Origin: Gordonia bronchialis DSM 43247
GTDB lineage: Bacteria > Actinomycetota > Actinomycetes > Mycobacteriales > Mycobacteriaceae
DNA: 64,000 nt
Direction of reading: 5' to 3'
NCBI RefSeq assembly: GCF_000024785.1
Contig: NC_013441.1
Location: forward strand, 4,402,001-4,466,000
Translations under genes and position numbers: made by a program
Shown here: positions 18,359-27,429 of the stretch, piece by piece
Position numbering within the stretch: the first letter of the stretch is position 1
How the letters are laid out: each line of letters begins with the position of its first letter
The notes under the pieces: model-generated
Seen by the model: only the letters and a program-made list of their open reading frames with translations
The model's database searches: none
Told to the model about the DNA's origin: nothing

Positions 18359-19489
18359 TCAGCCCCACTCCGCCTCCACGACGAAGCCGCGGGCATCTGG
18401 CCGTGGGCCGGCCGTGAACGTCCCGCCGGTGGCGACGACGCGCTCACGCATGCCGATCAAGCCGAGTCGCGAACCCGGCGGCCGTATCGCCGAATCCGGG
18501 CTGCCCCCGTCGTCGGACACGATCACCCGCACCGCACGCGGTTCGGCAACCATCACCGAAACCTCCACTCGGGCAGCCCGTCCCGCGTGTCGGACGACAT
18601 TGCTGAGTGCTTCCTGCACCACCCGGTACGCAGCACCGGAGATCGCGGTCGCCACCGCCGCGAGGTCACCCTCGGTACCGAACACGACCTCCAGGCCGTC
18701 GGCACGGGCCCGCGCGACGAGTTCTTCGACATCCGACAGTCGTCGTGCCGGCAGTCGCTGCGCGCCGCCTTGTTCGTCGCGCAGGGCGGTGAGAATGCTG
18801 CCCAACTCGTCGAGGGCGTCGGCACCGGCCTGCCGGATGGCGCCGATCGCGGCACGCGCCTGCTCCGGTCGACGGTCGAGCAGTTTCGCGGCAACATCGG
18901 CCTGCACGGTGACGGTGACCAGCGCGTGCGCGACGGAGTCATGCAGATCGCGGGCAATCTCCAACCGTTCTCGGTCCGCCGCCTGCCGCTGCATCAGTCG
19001 CACCCTTTCCCGTTGTGCCGCAGCGTGTTCGGACCATATCGCGAGGAGCTGCCCGGCGAGCATCAACGCGAACGCCCAGGCCGGCCCCGCGATGGCGATG
19101 GCACCCGGCTCACCGGTCCCCAGTATCTGACCCGCCACCACCGCCACCGATATGGCGAAGGCCGCGCCCAGCGCCACCCACCACGAGGCGGCGTAGCCCA
19201 CCAGCGCCATCGCCACGGGCCCGAGGAGCAGAACCGGTCCACCCGCATAGCCCAGGGCCAGGTAGGCGAGAACAGCGATGGCCGCGCCAGATGCGGCGAG
19301 CACGGGCATCCGACGCCACGGCAGTAGGGTGAGGGCCCCGGCGACCCCGATGAGGATGGCGACGAGATCGGGTTGCCGGGCAGAAGTACCGCCGCCGGCG
19401 TGCGGCGAGCCGAGCGCGATCACCACCACGAGCGCGGCGATCAGCACGGCGTCGTACCACCTGATTGCGATCTGCGTACTGCGGGACAT
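18359..19489 (-). CDS. two-component sensor histidine kinase, NarL/DesK class
   Basis: A 376-residue sensor. About four to five transmembrane helices fill residues 10-150. The dimerisation/phosphoacceptor segment is ARDLHDSVAHALVTVTVQ (HisKA_3 type), followed by an HATPase with the N-box EALSNVVRHAG and the G-rich loop GLIGMRERVVATGG. With almost no extracytoplasmic sensing domain it is an intramembrane-sensing kinase. Its gene is divergent from its response regulator (80 bases apart), which precedes an ABC exporter. Such sets often sense membrane-active compounds; the signal is not visible here. Confidence 0.92.
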   Translation of the reverse strand: MSRSTQIAIRWYDAVLIAALVVVIALGSPHAGGGTSARQPDLVAILIGVAGALTLLPWRRMPVLAASGAAIAVLAYLALGYAGGPVLLLGPVAMALVGYAASWWVALGAAFAISVAVVAGQILGTGEPGAIAIAGPAWAFALMLAGQLLAIWSEHAAAQRERVRLMQRQAADRERLEIARDLHDSVAHALVTVTVQADVAAKLLDRRPEQARAAIGAIRQAGADALDELGSILTALRDEQGGAQRLPARRLSDVEELVARARADGLEVVFGTEGDLAAVATAISGAAYRVVQEALSNVVRHAGRAARVEVSVMVAEPRAVRVIVSDDGGSPDSAIRPPGSRLGLIGMRERVVATGGTFTAGPRPDARGFVVEAEWG

Positions 19490-19568
19490 GACCCGACGTT
19501 AGGACGCAGCACCCCGGTTTCGCGTCGTACCAGTGTTGAGATGTCCGCTACTGTGGCACGGTCGAGAC

Positions 19569-20261
19569 GTGGCGTCCACGATCCGCGTCCTGCTCGCCGA
19601 CGACCAGCCGCTTGTACGGTCGGGTTTCGGTGCGCTGCTCGACGCCGAAGACGACATCGACGTCATCGCCCAGGCCGGTGACGGTGCCGAGGCGATCGAA
19701 CTGGCCCGCTCCCATCACCCCGACGTGGCCATCCTCGACATCCGGATGCCCGGCACCGACGGACTCACCGCCACCCGCACCATCACCGCCAACCCGGACC
19801 TGGCGGAGGTGAAGGTGCTGATCCTCACCACGTTCGAGCTCGACGAGTACGTCTTCGAGGCGGTGGCCGCCGGGGCCAGTGGATTCCTGGTCAAGCACAC
19901 CCAGCCCGAGGAACTGGTCCGCGCGGTCCGGGTTATCGCGGCCGGCGACGCACTGCTCTCGCCCAGCGTCACCCGTCGCCTGATCAGCCGATTCGCCGAC
20001 GCCGGACGATCCCCCACAACACCCGTGACACCTGGTGGCGGCCCGGTGTCCGCACTGACCGAGCGGGAGACCGAGGTCGTCCGGCTCGTTGCCGACGGGT
20101 TGTCGAATGAGGAGATCGCACAGCGCTGGGTGGTCAGCAACGCGACCGTTCGCACCCATGTGAGTCGTGCGATGACCAAGCTCGACGCCCGCGACCGTGC
20201 CCAGCTCGTGGTGTTCGCCTATCGCCTGGGTCTGGCCACACCGCCTCAACATCTGACGTAG
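19569..20261 (+). CDS. NarL/FixJ-family response regulator
   Basis: A 230-residue regulator. The receiver domain has DDQPLVRSGF and the phosphorylated aspartate in VAILDIRMPGTDGL. The LuxR-type helix-turn-helix is LTERETEVVRLVADGLSNEEI with VSNATVRTHVSRAMTKLD. GTG at 19569 is chosen since the domain starts at VASTIRVLLADD; in-frame GTG at 19533 is possible. It is the partner of the divergent kinase and lies 57 bases upstream of the ABC exporter genes, which are its likely targets. Confidence 0.92.
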   Translation: MASTIRVLLADDQPLVRSGFGALLDAEDDIDVIAQAGDGAEAIELARSHHPDVAILDIRMPGTDGLTATRTITANPDLAEVKVLILTTFELDEYVFEAVAAGASGFLVKHTQPEELVRAVRVIAAGDALLSPSVTRRLISRFADAGRSPTTPVTPGGGPVSALTERETEVVRLVADGLSNEEIAQRWVVSNATVRTHVSRAMTKLDARDRAQLVVFAYRLGLATPPQHLT

Positions 20262-20318
20262 CACGATCTCCACACCAGGCCGACGACGCGAGAGCTGCTG
20301 CGCGGCATCGTTGTCCAC

Positions 20319-21296
20319 ATGACTCACTACACCTCGCACACCGCACTCCGACCCACCCTCCGACCCGCCGTCACCGACACGTCAACCTGCGTGCGCGCCG
20401 TCGACCTGACCAAACGATTTCGCGGACGCACCGTGGTCGACGCGGCCACGTTCTCGATCCGAACCGGCTCGGTGACCGGGCTCATCGGCCCCAACGGCGC
20501 GGGCAAGACCACGCTGATGGGCATGATGCTCGGCCTGGTCCGCCCGTCCGCGGGTTCCATCGAAGTGCTGGGACACACTCCGGCGCACCGTGATCGATAC
20601 CTCCCGCGGGTCGGCGCACTCATCGACACACCTGCCTTTCACCCCGGGGTGTCGGCTCGCGCCAACCTCGCCGCGATCGCCGCGCTGGCCGGCCAACGCG
20701 GCGACGACATCGACGATCTCCTCGAAGTCGTCGGACTCGCCGACTGGGCCGACGACCGCTTCGGCACCTATTCACTCGGCATGAAGCAACGGCTGGGCAT
20801 CGCAGCGGCACTACTGGGGGACTCTGATCTGGTGATTCTCGACGAACCGGCCAACGGCCTCGACCCCGTGGGCATGCGCGAGATCCATCGGGTGATCACC
20901 GGTATCGCTCGCGAAGGCCGCAGCGTGGTGGTCTCCTCCCACCTGCTGCACGAACTCGAAAGCTGCTGCGACGACCTGATCGTCGTGGAGAACGGCCGGA
21001 TTCGCTATGCCGGCGGGACGGAGGATCTGGGCCTAAAGGCGGCTGCCCTCACCATCCGGCCGACCAGCGAGAGCGAGCTTTCCAGATTGACACGCCTCAT
21101 CACCGGGGTCGTCGATGCGGCCACGCCGGCCGACGGCGTCGTCCACGTGCCCGTCCCCGCCCACCTTGACCCGTATGCACTTTCGGGACAGATCAATTCG
21201 AGCGCGCACGACGCCGGGATCGTCCTCACCGAGATCTCCGGCCATCACCACGATCTTCAGTCGCGCTACCTCGAACTCGTCTCCTCAACCCACTGA
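20319..21296 (+). CDS. ABC exporter ATP-binding protein (ABC-2 type)
   Basis: A 325-residue ATPase with Walker A LIGPNGAGKTTLMGMM, signature YSLGMKQRLGIAAALL, Walker B LVILDEPANGLDP and the switch histidine in VVSSHLLHELE. The LGMKQ form of the signature is typical of DrrA/BcrA-type exporters. It has an N-terminal extension of about 25 residues. With the next gene (41 bases on) it forms an exporter for peptides, antibiotics or lipids, probably controlled by the upstream two-component pair. Confidence 0.93.
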   Translation: MTHYTSHTALRPTLRPAVTDTSTCVRAVDLTKRFRGRTVVDAATFSIRTGSVTGLIGPNGAGKTTLMGMMLGLVRPSAGSIEVLGHTPAHRDRYLPRVGALIDTPAFHPGVSARANLAAIAALAGQRGDDIDDLLEVVGLADWADDRFGTYSLGMKQRLGIAAALLGDSDLVILDEPANGLDPVGMREIHRVITGIAREGRSVVVSSHLLHELESCCDDLIVVENGRIRYAGGTEDLGLKAAALTIRPTSESELSRLTRLITGVVDAATPADGVVHVPVPAHLDPYALSGQINSSAHDAGIVLTEISGHHHDLQSRYLELVSSTH

Positions 21297-21337
21297 TCCT
21301 GCTTTCCCACAACAACTGTCACCTCCAAGGAGAGATC

Positions 21338-22129
21338 ATGTCCACCATCACCACCTTCCGGCGATCCTTTGTCTCGGAATGGATCCTGCTCGGCCGGCGC
21401 CGCCTGTGGATCGGCGTGTCGGCCACCGCGATCGGACTCGCGGCGGTGATCACCTGGCTGCTCGTCGCCTCGTCGACGACGATGGGCCGCGGACAGACCG
21501 CGGTGACGCTCGACTCGCACGCCATCACCGGCAGTGGTGGGGCCACCGCGGCGGCCATGCCGGCCATGGGCTTCACGGCACTGCTCACCGTCGCCGCGAT
21601 GGGCAACGACATCAGCCGCGGTACGTTGCGGACCGCTTTCCTCCGACAACGCAGCCGGGCGATGCTGATCACCGGAAAACTCGGCGCGCGGATCGTCATG
21701 GCGCTGACGGTGTTGGTGGCGGCGATGATCACCGCCGCGGTGACCACCCAGATGATCGACCTGGCCCGCGGGCTCGACACCAGTGACCGGGCGTCGACAG
21801 CCGCCCTGGGCACGACGGCGGAGAATCTGCTGCGGCTCATCGTCTTCGTGACCATGTACGCAGTGATCGGCACCGCCGTCGCGGTCGCCATCCCCTCGAC
21901 CCCGATCGCCCTCGGCGCGCTGCTGGTGTGGTTCGGTCCGGTGGAGAACATCATCGGCGACGGGCGGACGTGGGCCCAGGAATGGTTCCCCGGCCTGGTG
22001 CTCCGTGAGGTCCTGGCGCCCACGCCCACCGGCCCGTCCACCACCCACGTAGCCATCGTGCTGGCCGCCTACGCGCTGGTTGCGATCGCCACCATCACCG
22101 TACTGACCAGGCGTGACGTCACCGAATGA
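21338..22129 (+). CDS. ABC exporter permease
   Basis: A 263-residue integral membrane protein with about six hydrophobic helices (e.g. WIGVSATAIGLAAVITWLL and MALTVLVAAMITAAVTT) and the cytoplasmic segment MGNDISRGTLRTAFLRQRSR, which is the coupling-helix region seen in ABC-2 permeases. It follows its ATPase closely with an AAGGAGA ribosome site. Substrate is unknown. Confidence 0.88.
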   Translation: MSTITTFRRSFVSEWILLGRRRLWIGVSATAIGLAAVITWLLVASSTTMGRGQTAVTLDSHAITGSGGATAAAMPAMGFTALLTVAAMGNDISRGTLRTAFLRQRSRAMLITGKLGARIVMALTVLVAAMITAAVTTQMIDLARGLDTSDRASTAALGTTAENLLRLIVFVTMYAVIGTAVAVAIPSTPIALGALLVWFGPVENIIGDGRTWAQEWFPGLVLREVLAPTPTGPSTTHVAIVLAAYALVAIATITVLTRRDVTE

Positions 22130-22214
22130 CGATGCGACGTCGCTCGCGAGTGGCCGTGCCCTGTCATAGGGCGCGGCTATCGTGGCAGCAAATCCGCCAA
22201 CCGAGGAGGTATCG

Positions 22215-22730
22215 ATGACCGACGACCGGCACGCGATCATCGACACCACGCTGTGCTCGATCGCCCTGGCCGCGTCCGGTGAGAACCTCGTCGGCCTCGC
22301 CTTTGAACTCGACGGCCACTACTCGGCCGGCGCCACCATCGGACCCGTCGTCGACTCCGCCCACGACCCCCTGCTGCGCGCGGCGCACACACAGCTCACC
22401 GAGTACCTGACCGGGGACCGTCGCGACTTCGACCTCCCGCTCGCGACCCACGGCGACGCGTTCTCCGAGCAGGTGTGGGCGCTGCTGCGGGAGATTCCCT
22501 ACGGCGAGACCACCACCTACGGTGCGATCGCCACGGCACTGGGCAACCCGCGGTTCGCGCAGCGCGTCGGTCAGGTCGTCGGTCGCAACCCGATCGGCAT
22601 CATCATCCCGTGTCACCGCGTGATCGGCGCCGACGGCACGCTGACCGGTTTCGGCGGCGGACTCGACCGCAAACGCCGCCTGCTCGACCTCGAGGAACCC
22701 GCAGAGCGCAGAGCCGAGCGGCTGTTCTGA
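22215..22730 (+). CDS. ogt: methylated-DNA--protein-cysteine methyltransferase
   Basis: A 171-residue suicide DNA-repair enzyme that removes O6-alkyl groups from guanine. It has the helix-turn-helix arginine region FSEQVWALLREIPYGETTTYG, the hinge NPIGIIIPCHRVIGADG with the acceptor cysteine in PCHRV, and a C-terminal TGFGGGLDRKRRLLDLE. ATG at 22215 follows a strong GAGGAGG site. It stands alone. The nested palindrome copy B starts nine bases after its stop codon. Confidence 0.96.
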   Translation: MTDDRHAIIDTTLCSIALAASGENLVGLAFELDGHYSAGATIGPVVDSAHDPLLRAAHTQLTEYLTGDRRDFDLPLATHGDAFSEQVWALLREIPYGETTTYGAIATALGNPRFAQRVGQVVGRNPIGIIIPCHRVIGADGTLTGFGGGLDRKRRLLDLEEPAERRAERLF

Positions 22731-22739
22731 CGACGGCCC

Positions 22740-22810
22740 TGACATAGATGACACCGCTGAGCGGCCAGACGCACAATATGCATCTGACGGCTGCCGTGGC
22801 ATCTATGTCA
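22740..22810. repeat. nested palindromic element, copy B
   Basis: The outer arms CTGACATAGATG and CATCTATGTCAG flank an inner stem CAGACGCA / TGCATCTG. Aligned to copy A at 6743-6816 it shares TGAC-N4-ATGACACCG, AGCG, CCAG, GCATCTG, GGCTG, CATCT and the closing GTCA in the same order. It lies between the convergent methyltransferase and small membrane-protein genes; its last bases include the latter's stop codon. Confidence 0.75.
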
Positions 22811-23023
22811 GCGGTCGCCGCCCGAGGGGTCGGGTCCCCACTGACTTCCCGGATGCCGCACCGGACCGGATTGGCCCGGCCACGGCGCCTGCCCCATCGG
22901 AGGCGGCACCTGTCGCGCACGTGTCGACTTCACCACCACGACGACGACCGTCACGATCGTCCCGACGACCACGGCCAGAAACGCCAAGAGAACCAGCAGG
23001 TGCCAGGGCTGCAGCATTGCCAT
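22808..23023 (-). CDS. small single-helix membrane protein
   Basis: A 71-residue protein with one strong transmembrane helix (about residues 6-30, FLAVVVGTIVTVVVVVV) followed by a positively charged and then proline/glycine-rich tail (PPPMGQAPWPGQSGP). The tail type is common in actinobacterial membrane proteins. No family is recognised. GTG/ATG at 23023 is chosen; ATG two codons in is also possible. The stop codon TGA lies in repeat copy B. Confidence 0.55.
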   Translation of the reverse strand: MAMLQPWHLLVLLAFLAVVVGTIVTVVVVVVKSTRARQVPPPMGQAPWPGQSGPVRHPGSQWGPDPSGGDR

Positions 23024-23096
23024 CACGCACGCACAGTAACGCACACCCCGACGTGTAGCGTCGACGACGCAGTCAACCGTTCGTCAGGGGGTCGGG

Positions 23097-24182
23097 ATGT
23101 CGAAGATCGTGTTGTTCGGGGCCACCGGGTACACCGGACGGCTGACCGCCGCGGCGCTGGTGGCCCGCGGGATCCGGCCCGTCCTGGCCGCACGCAACGC
23201 CACCACACTGGCCGGCCTGTCCGACGAACTCGGCGGGCTCGAGACCGCCGTCGCCGATGTCACCGACCCGGCGTCCGTGCGGGCACTGCTGAGTCGCGAT
23301 GACGTGATCGTGAGCACCGTGGGGCCGTTCCTGCGCTACGGGCAGCCCGCGCTCGACGCCGCGCTGGACGCCGGAGCACATTATCTGGACTCGACGGGTG
23401 AAGGTCCGTTCATCCGTGCGGTTTTCGAGCGTGACCGGGCAGCACGCGAGGCAAACATCGCCCTGCTCACCGCATTCGGCTTCGACTTCGTTCCCGGAAA
23501 CCTCGCCGGCGCGTTGGCACTGCAGCATGCACCAGACGCCGTTGGACTCGAGATCTGTTATGGCATCGTCGATCCCGGAGCCAGCGGCGGAACCCAGGCG
23601 TCGATCGCCGGGATGATCTTCGAGAAGGGTTTCGCGTTGCGCGGTGGCACGCTCGCCCCGGCACGCCTCGGCGGACGCATCCGCGACTTCGATGTCGACG
23701 GCAAGCCGCGCACCGCGGTGTCGGTCCCCGGGTCCGAGCATCTGACTCTCGTCCGCACCCATCCCGAGCTGCGGGACGTCGACGTCTACCTGGCGATGCC
23801 CCGAAACCCAGCCCGCGCAATGCAATTCGGCACACGGATCGCTGCTCTGGCGGCGCAGGTCGCGCCCCTGCGGCGGGTCGGTGACGCGATGGTCAGCCGC
23901 GCGGTCAAAGGTTCCACCGGCGGCCCCAGCTCCGACGAGCGCGCCCGCACCACCACGTGGATCGTGGCCGAGGCGCTGGACGCCCAGGGACGCGTCCTGC
24001 ACACCACGCGACTCGACGGCGTCGATCCCTACGGCTTCACCGGCGCGATGCTCGCCTGGGGTGCCGACAAGGCATTGACCGGCGCCCTGAGATCCGACGG
24101 CGCCCTCGGGCCGGGGGAGGCCTTTGGTCTGGCCGAACTCACCGCCGGCGCGACCGAGGCAGGCCTGACCGTCAGGGCGTGA
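23097..24182 (+). CDS. saccharopine-dehydrogenase-like (trans-acting enoyl reductase family) oxidoreductase
   Basis: A 361-residue Rossmann protein beginning MSKIVLFGATGYTGRLTAAAL, followed by VIVSTVGPFLRYGQPALDAAL and HYLDSTGEGPFIR, the pattern of the saccharopine-dehydrogenase/Rv2449c (trans-acting enoyl reductase) family. In mycobacteria relatives act on lipid or polyketide intermediates; the substrate here is unknown. The gene overlaps the 3' end of the convergent L,D-transpeptidase gene by 11 bases. Confidence 0.85.
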   Translation: MSKIVLFGATGYTGRLTAAALVARGIRPVLAARNATTLAGLSDELGGLETAVADVTDPASVRALLSRDDVIVSTVGPFLRYGQPALDAALDAGAHYLDSTGEGPFIRAVFERDRAAREANIALLTAFGFDFVPGNLAGALALQHAPDAVGLEICYGIVDPGASGGTQASIAGMIFEKGFALRGGTLAPARLGGRIRDFDVDGKPRTAVSVPGSEHLTLVRTHPELRDVDVYLAMPRNPARAMQFGTRIAALAAQVAPLRRVGDAMVSRAVKGSTGGPSSDERARTTTWIVAEALDAQGRVLHTTRLDGVDPYGFTGAMLAWGADKALTGALRSDGALGPGEAFGLAELTAGATEAGLTVRA

Positions 24183-24777
24183 TGGTCACCGTCGTGCCCA
24201 CCGACACCCAGCGGTAGAGTTCGGCCATCGTCGGTCCCGGTACACGGATGCACCCGCGGGAACCGTTGGTCTTGTATTGCGTCCGGTCGCCGTACGGGAA
24301 CCGTTGCCAGGGCGAGTCGTGGAATCCGAAGTCGCGAAAGAACGGCAACCAGTACCGCACGAACACCCGGTAGTCGGGTCCGTTCAGATACCGGTTGGTC
24401 TCGCGGCTGACGATATGCCACGTGCCCAGTGGCGTGCCGTGCCCACGAGCGACGCTGCCGCTGGTGATAGCCGATGACTCGACCAGGCGGTCACCCTCAC
24501 AAAACCACATCCACTGATCACCGAGGCTGACCTTGACCAGCCGCTGTTCACCGACGCCGGCACAGGCGAGCTGGGCTTCGCTGGGCGCCCTCGTCGAAGG
24601 TGCCGCCACCACGTAGCCCTGGTCCGGGGCGTTGGCGATCGGGGCGGCATCGGAGCGACCTGTGACGAGTTCGGTCACGAGCACGATGGTGACACCGAGC
24701 GCGGCGACCACCAGGACCAGCAGCCACCACTGGTCGCGCAAAGCCGCGACCCCCTCGGAGACGTGCCGGATCGCCAC
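24172..24777 (-). CDS. L,D-transpeptidase (YkuD domain), membrane-anchored
   Basis: A 201-residue protein with an N-terminal membrane anchor (WWLLVLVVAALGVTIVLVTEL, about 17-38) and an extracytoplasmic YkuD catalytic domain. The domain has TPLGTWHIVSRE, FHDSPWQRFPYG with the catalytic histidine, and NGSRGCIRVP with the catalytic cysteine. It would make 3-3 cross-links in peptidoglycan or attach proteins. It lacks the Ig-like domains of the large mycobacterial Ldt proteins, so a lipoprotein-attachment or minor role is possible. Confidence 0.88.
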   Translation of the reverse strand: MAIRHVSEGVAALRDQWWLLVLVVAALGVTIVLVTELVTGRSDAAPIANAPDQGYVVAAPSTRAPSEAQLACAGVGEQRLVKVSLGDQWMWFCEGDRLVESSAITSGSVARGHGTPLGTWHIVSRETNRYLNGPDYRVFVRYWLPFFRDFGFHDSPWQRFPYGDRTQYKTNGSRGCIRVPGPTMAELYRWVSVGTTVTITP

Positions 24778-24875
24778 GACGATCAGGGCTCGCAGCTCGG
24801 ACGGTTCACCGCGTCGATCTTACGCGTGTCGAAGAATGCCTCCGACGGCGTCGTCTCTGACCGCCTCAGTTGTGA

Positions 24876-25238
24876 TCAGGCGTCGCGCAACTGCCGCCGC
24901 AGGATCTTCCCGCTGGCAGTCTTCGGAATCTCCGGCAGCAGCACCACCTCACGTGGCACCTTGTAGGCCGCGAGTCGCTCCCGCGCGAAACCGATGAGCT
25001 CGGCGGGCGTCGCACCGGCATCCCCACGAAGCGTGACGAACGCCTTGACCGTCTCCCCACGGTAGGAATCGGGAACCCCGACCACCGCGGCTTCACGGAC
25101 CGCGGGATGCTCGTACAGCACGTCCTCGACCTCACGCGGCCACACCTTGAAGCCGCTCGCGTTGATCTGGTCCTTCTTGCGGTCGACGATGTAGAACCAG
25201 CCGTCGTCATCCACATATCCCACATCCCCGGTGTGCAA
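24876..25238 (-). pseudogene. acyl-CoA ligase, C-terminal remnant
   Basis: A 120-residue piece matching only the C-terminal domain of AMP-forming acyl-CoA ligases: MHTGDVGYVDDDGWFYIVD with the hinge RKKDQINASGFKVWPREVE, and the catalytic lysine in PKTASGKILRRQLRDA. The reading frame is open for about 10 more residues upstream, then stops (TGA near 25272), so roughly 400 N-terminal residues are missing. The deletion end abuts the control region of the next plus-strand gene. Confidence 0.85.
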
Positions 25239-25361
25239 CGCACCCTCGGGGATCGCAGCACCCCTGCCGAATCAGGTAGTCGGACGGTTATCGACGGCGA
25301 CCCCATCGACGAGAGTGATGGGGACCACACGGTGATACCCGCCCGATCGAGAGGACCTCAC

Positions 25362-25751
25362 ATGACTCAGCAGAACGCCGAAGCACTCAAGAAGGCCTTT
25401 GCTGCCGCCGACCAGGGCGATCCCGTCCCCCTCGTCGAGTTGTACGACGACAACATGACCTGGGCCGGATTCACCCTCGACGGCACCCAGCGGCTGTACA
25501 CCAAGGGCGAGTTCCTCGAGGCGTTCGGTGTGCTGGCCATGCTCGACGAGTCCCGCAACGAGGTTCTCTCGTGTGACGTCGTCGGCGATGAACTGGCCAA
25601 CGTGCGCGCCTACCGTCGGCTCGGCGATCAGGAACTCGACATCACGATGGTCATGACCCATCGCTTCGTCGACGGAAAGGTCACCCACGGAACCGACATC
25701 GTGCCGTCGTCCTTCGAGCGGTTCTGGTCCGATACCGGCATCACGGTCTGA
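25362..25751 (+). CDS. SnoaL/NTF2-like protein
   Basis: A 129-residue protein of the small alpha+beta barrel fold: helices ALKKAFAAADQGDPVPLVELY, a tryptophan-containing strand MTWAGF, and strands ELDITMVMTHRFVDGKVTHG. This fold covers polyketide cyclases, isomerases and dehydratases, and the function here cannot be told. It is followed at 15 bases by the RibB-like frame, so the two may be co-transcribed. GAGAGGA precedes the ATG. Confidence 0.75.
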   Translation: MTQQNAEALKKAFAAADQGDPVPLVELYDDNMTWAGFTLDGTQRLYTKGEFLEAFGVLAMLDESRNEVLSCDVVGDELANVRAYRRLGDQELDITMVMTHRFVDGKVTHGTDIVPSSFERFWSDTGITV

Positions 25752-25766
25752 GGAGGACAACTCTCA

Positions 25767-26367
25767 TGAGTGCCACCCTCGCCGCGCCCACCAGCCTCGA
25801 CGCCGCCTTCGCCGCGCTGGGCGCGGCGAGCCGGTACTGACCGTCGATGACATCGACGGAACCGGAACCGACATGATCGTCCTCGCGCGGGACGTGCACA
25901 TGCCGGTGGTCGCCGAGATGATCCGGCTCGGCTCCGGATTCCTCTGTGTCACAATCGATCCCCGACGAGCCGAGAAACTCGCCCTGCCACCGATGACGTG
26001 GGCGTCCGCGGTCCGGACCTTCGGCGGCCGGATGTGCGTGTCGGTGGACGCACTCGGCACCACCACCGGGATCTCGGCGCTGGACCGGACCACCACCCTG
26101 CGCACCATCGCCGACCCCGACGCAACGGTCACCGACTTCACCCGTCCCGGACACGTGATCCCGGTACTCACCGACGACGCGGTCATCGACCGTCCCGGCA
26201 TCCTCGCCCGGGCCGGTCTGCGGTGCGGCGACGACACCACCTCCCCGGTCGCCTTCGTCTCCCTGGTGTCCGAGATCGACCCCGTGCGAATCGCCGGCAC
26301 CGCCGAGGCGGGCGATCGCGGGCTACCCGTGCTGCGCTATTCCGATCTCCTCGCGACCTGGACCTGA
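25767..26367 (+). pseudogene. RibB-like (3,4-dihydroxy-2-butanone 4-phosphate synthase) paralogue, frameshifted
   Basis: The frame starting MSATLAAPTSLDAAFAAL runs to a TGA at about 25840, while the next frame takes up EPVLTVDDIDGTG and continues with MIRLGSGFLCVTIDPRRAEKL and the rest of a RibB-type fold to 26367. Adding one G near 25826-25829 (GCGGCGAGCC to GCGGCGGAGCC) restores one 200-residue frame. The acidic segment that in true RibB reads like DDEDRENEGDL is here DDIDGTGTDMI, so the Mg-binding glutamates are gone. It may be a non-riboflavin paralogue or a decaying duplicate. Confidence 0.75.
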
Positions 26368-26464
26368 CCTCGACGCCCGCCCGGGGATGCCGTCGAGCCT
26401 CCTCGCGGCCGTCGCATCGTCGAGTACTACCGTGTGTGGGTATCACTCGAGCGGGAGGTTGACT

Positions 26465-27310
26465 GTGCAGCAGATCGGTGTCGTCGGCGGCGGAACGATG
26501 GGTGCGGGCATCGCGGAGGTGTGCGCGAAGGCCGGCAGCGACGTCATCATCCTCGAGGTCAAACAGGAGTTCGCCGACGCCGCGCGGCAACGTGTCGAGA
26601 AGTCTCTCGCGCGGGCGGTCACCAAGAACAAACTCAGCCAGGACGACGCCGACGCCGCACTCGGCCGGCTGCGCGTGACCACCGACTACGCCGACCTCGC
26701 CGACCGCGACCTCGTCATCGAGGCAGCGCCCGAGATCGAGGATCTCAAGCGCGAGATCTTCACCCGGCTCGACGAGGTGGTCGGCGAGAACACCATCCTG
26801 GCGACCAACACGTCGTCGATCCCGGTCATCAAGGTGGCCACCGCCACCAAGCGCCCGGAGCGCGTGGTGGGTGTCCACTTCTTCAACCCGGTCCCGGTGA
26901 TGCCGCTCGTCGAGATCATCTCCACCCTGGTGACCGCCGACGAGACCGCCGACGCGGTGAGCACCTACGTCCGCGACACCCTCGGCAAGAACCCGGTCCG
27001 CGCGGGCGACCGCTCGGGCTTCATCGTGAACGCGCTGCTGATTCCCTATCTGTGTCAGGCGATCCGCATGTTCGATTCCGGCTACGCCTCCGCCGAGGAC
27101 ATCGACACCGCGATGAAGGGCGGCTGCGGATACCCGATGGGCCCGCTGACGCTGGTCGACACCATCGGTCTCGACATCACGCTCGCCGCAGCGCAATCGC
27201 TCTACGACGAGTTCGCCGAACCCCACTTCGCTCCCCCGGCACTCCTGCGCCGCATGGTCGACGCCGGGCACCTGGGCAAGAAGTCGGGACGCGGGTTCTA
27301 CACCTACTGA
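26465..27310 (+). CDS. 3-hydroxybutyryl-CoA dehydrogenase
   Basis: A 281-residue 3-hydroxyacyl-CoA dehydrogenase. The NAD site is IGVVGGGTMGAGIAEVCAKAG; catalytic residues are in FFNPVPVMPLVEI (His) and DRSGFIVNALLIPYL (Asn), with GYPMGPLTLVDTIGLD and the C-terminal GKKSGRGFYTY. It oxidises short-chain 3-hydroxyacyl-CoA or works in reverse in acetoacetyl-CoA reduction. GTG at 26465 is chosen for the domain start; TTG at 26459 is an alternative. It is not in an operon with thiolase or ligase genes. Confidence 0.94.
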   Translation: MQQIGVVGGGTMGAGIAEVCAKAGSDVIILEVKQEFADAARQRVEKSLARAVTKNKLSQDDADAALGRLRVTTDYADLADRDLVIEAAPEIEDLKREIFTRLDEVVGENTILATNTSSIPVIKVATATKRPERVVGVHFFNPVPVMPLVEIISTLVTADETADAVSTYVRDTLGKNPVRAGDRSGFIVNALLIPYLCQAIRMFDSGYASAEDIDTAMKGGCGYPMGPLTLVDTIGLDITLAAAQSLYDEFAEPHFAPPALLRRMVDAGHLGKKSGRGFYTY

Positions 27311-27429
27311 CGTCGTGCGATCGGGCGAAAACTTCCGCTGCTGACCAGCGGACGAGTGACAATGGGTGGCAACCGTCAGGAGCCGCTCATGAACACACCG
27401 GACGCTTCGCCATCCGACGCCCCACCATC

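Noticed and set aside
25107..25361. Upstream in-frame extension of the SnoaL-like protein
   Set aside because: It lies opposite the acyl-CoA ligase remnant and shows shadow composition; the start at 25362 has a ribosome site and the domain start.
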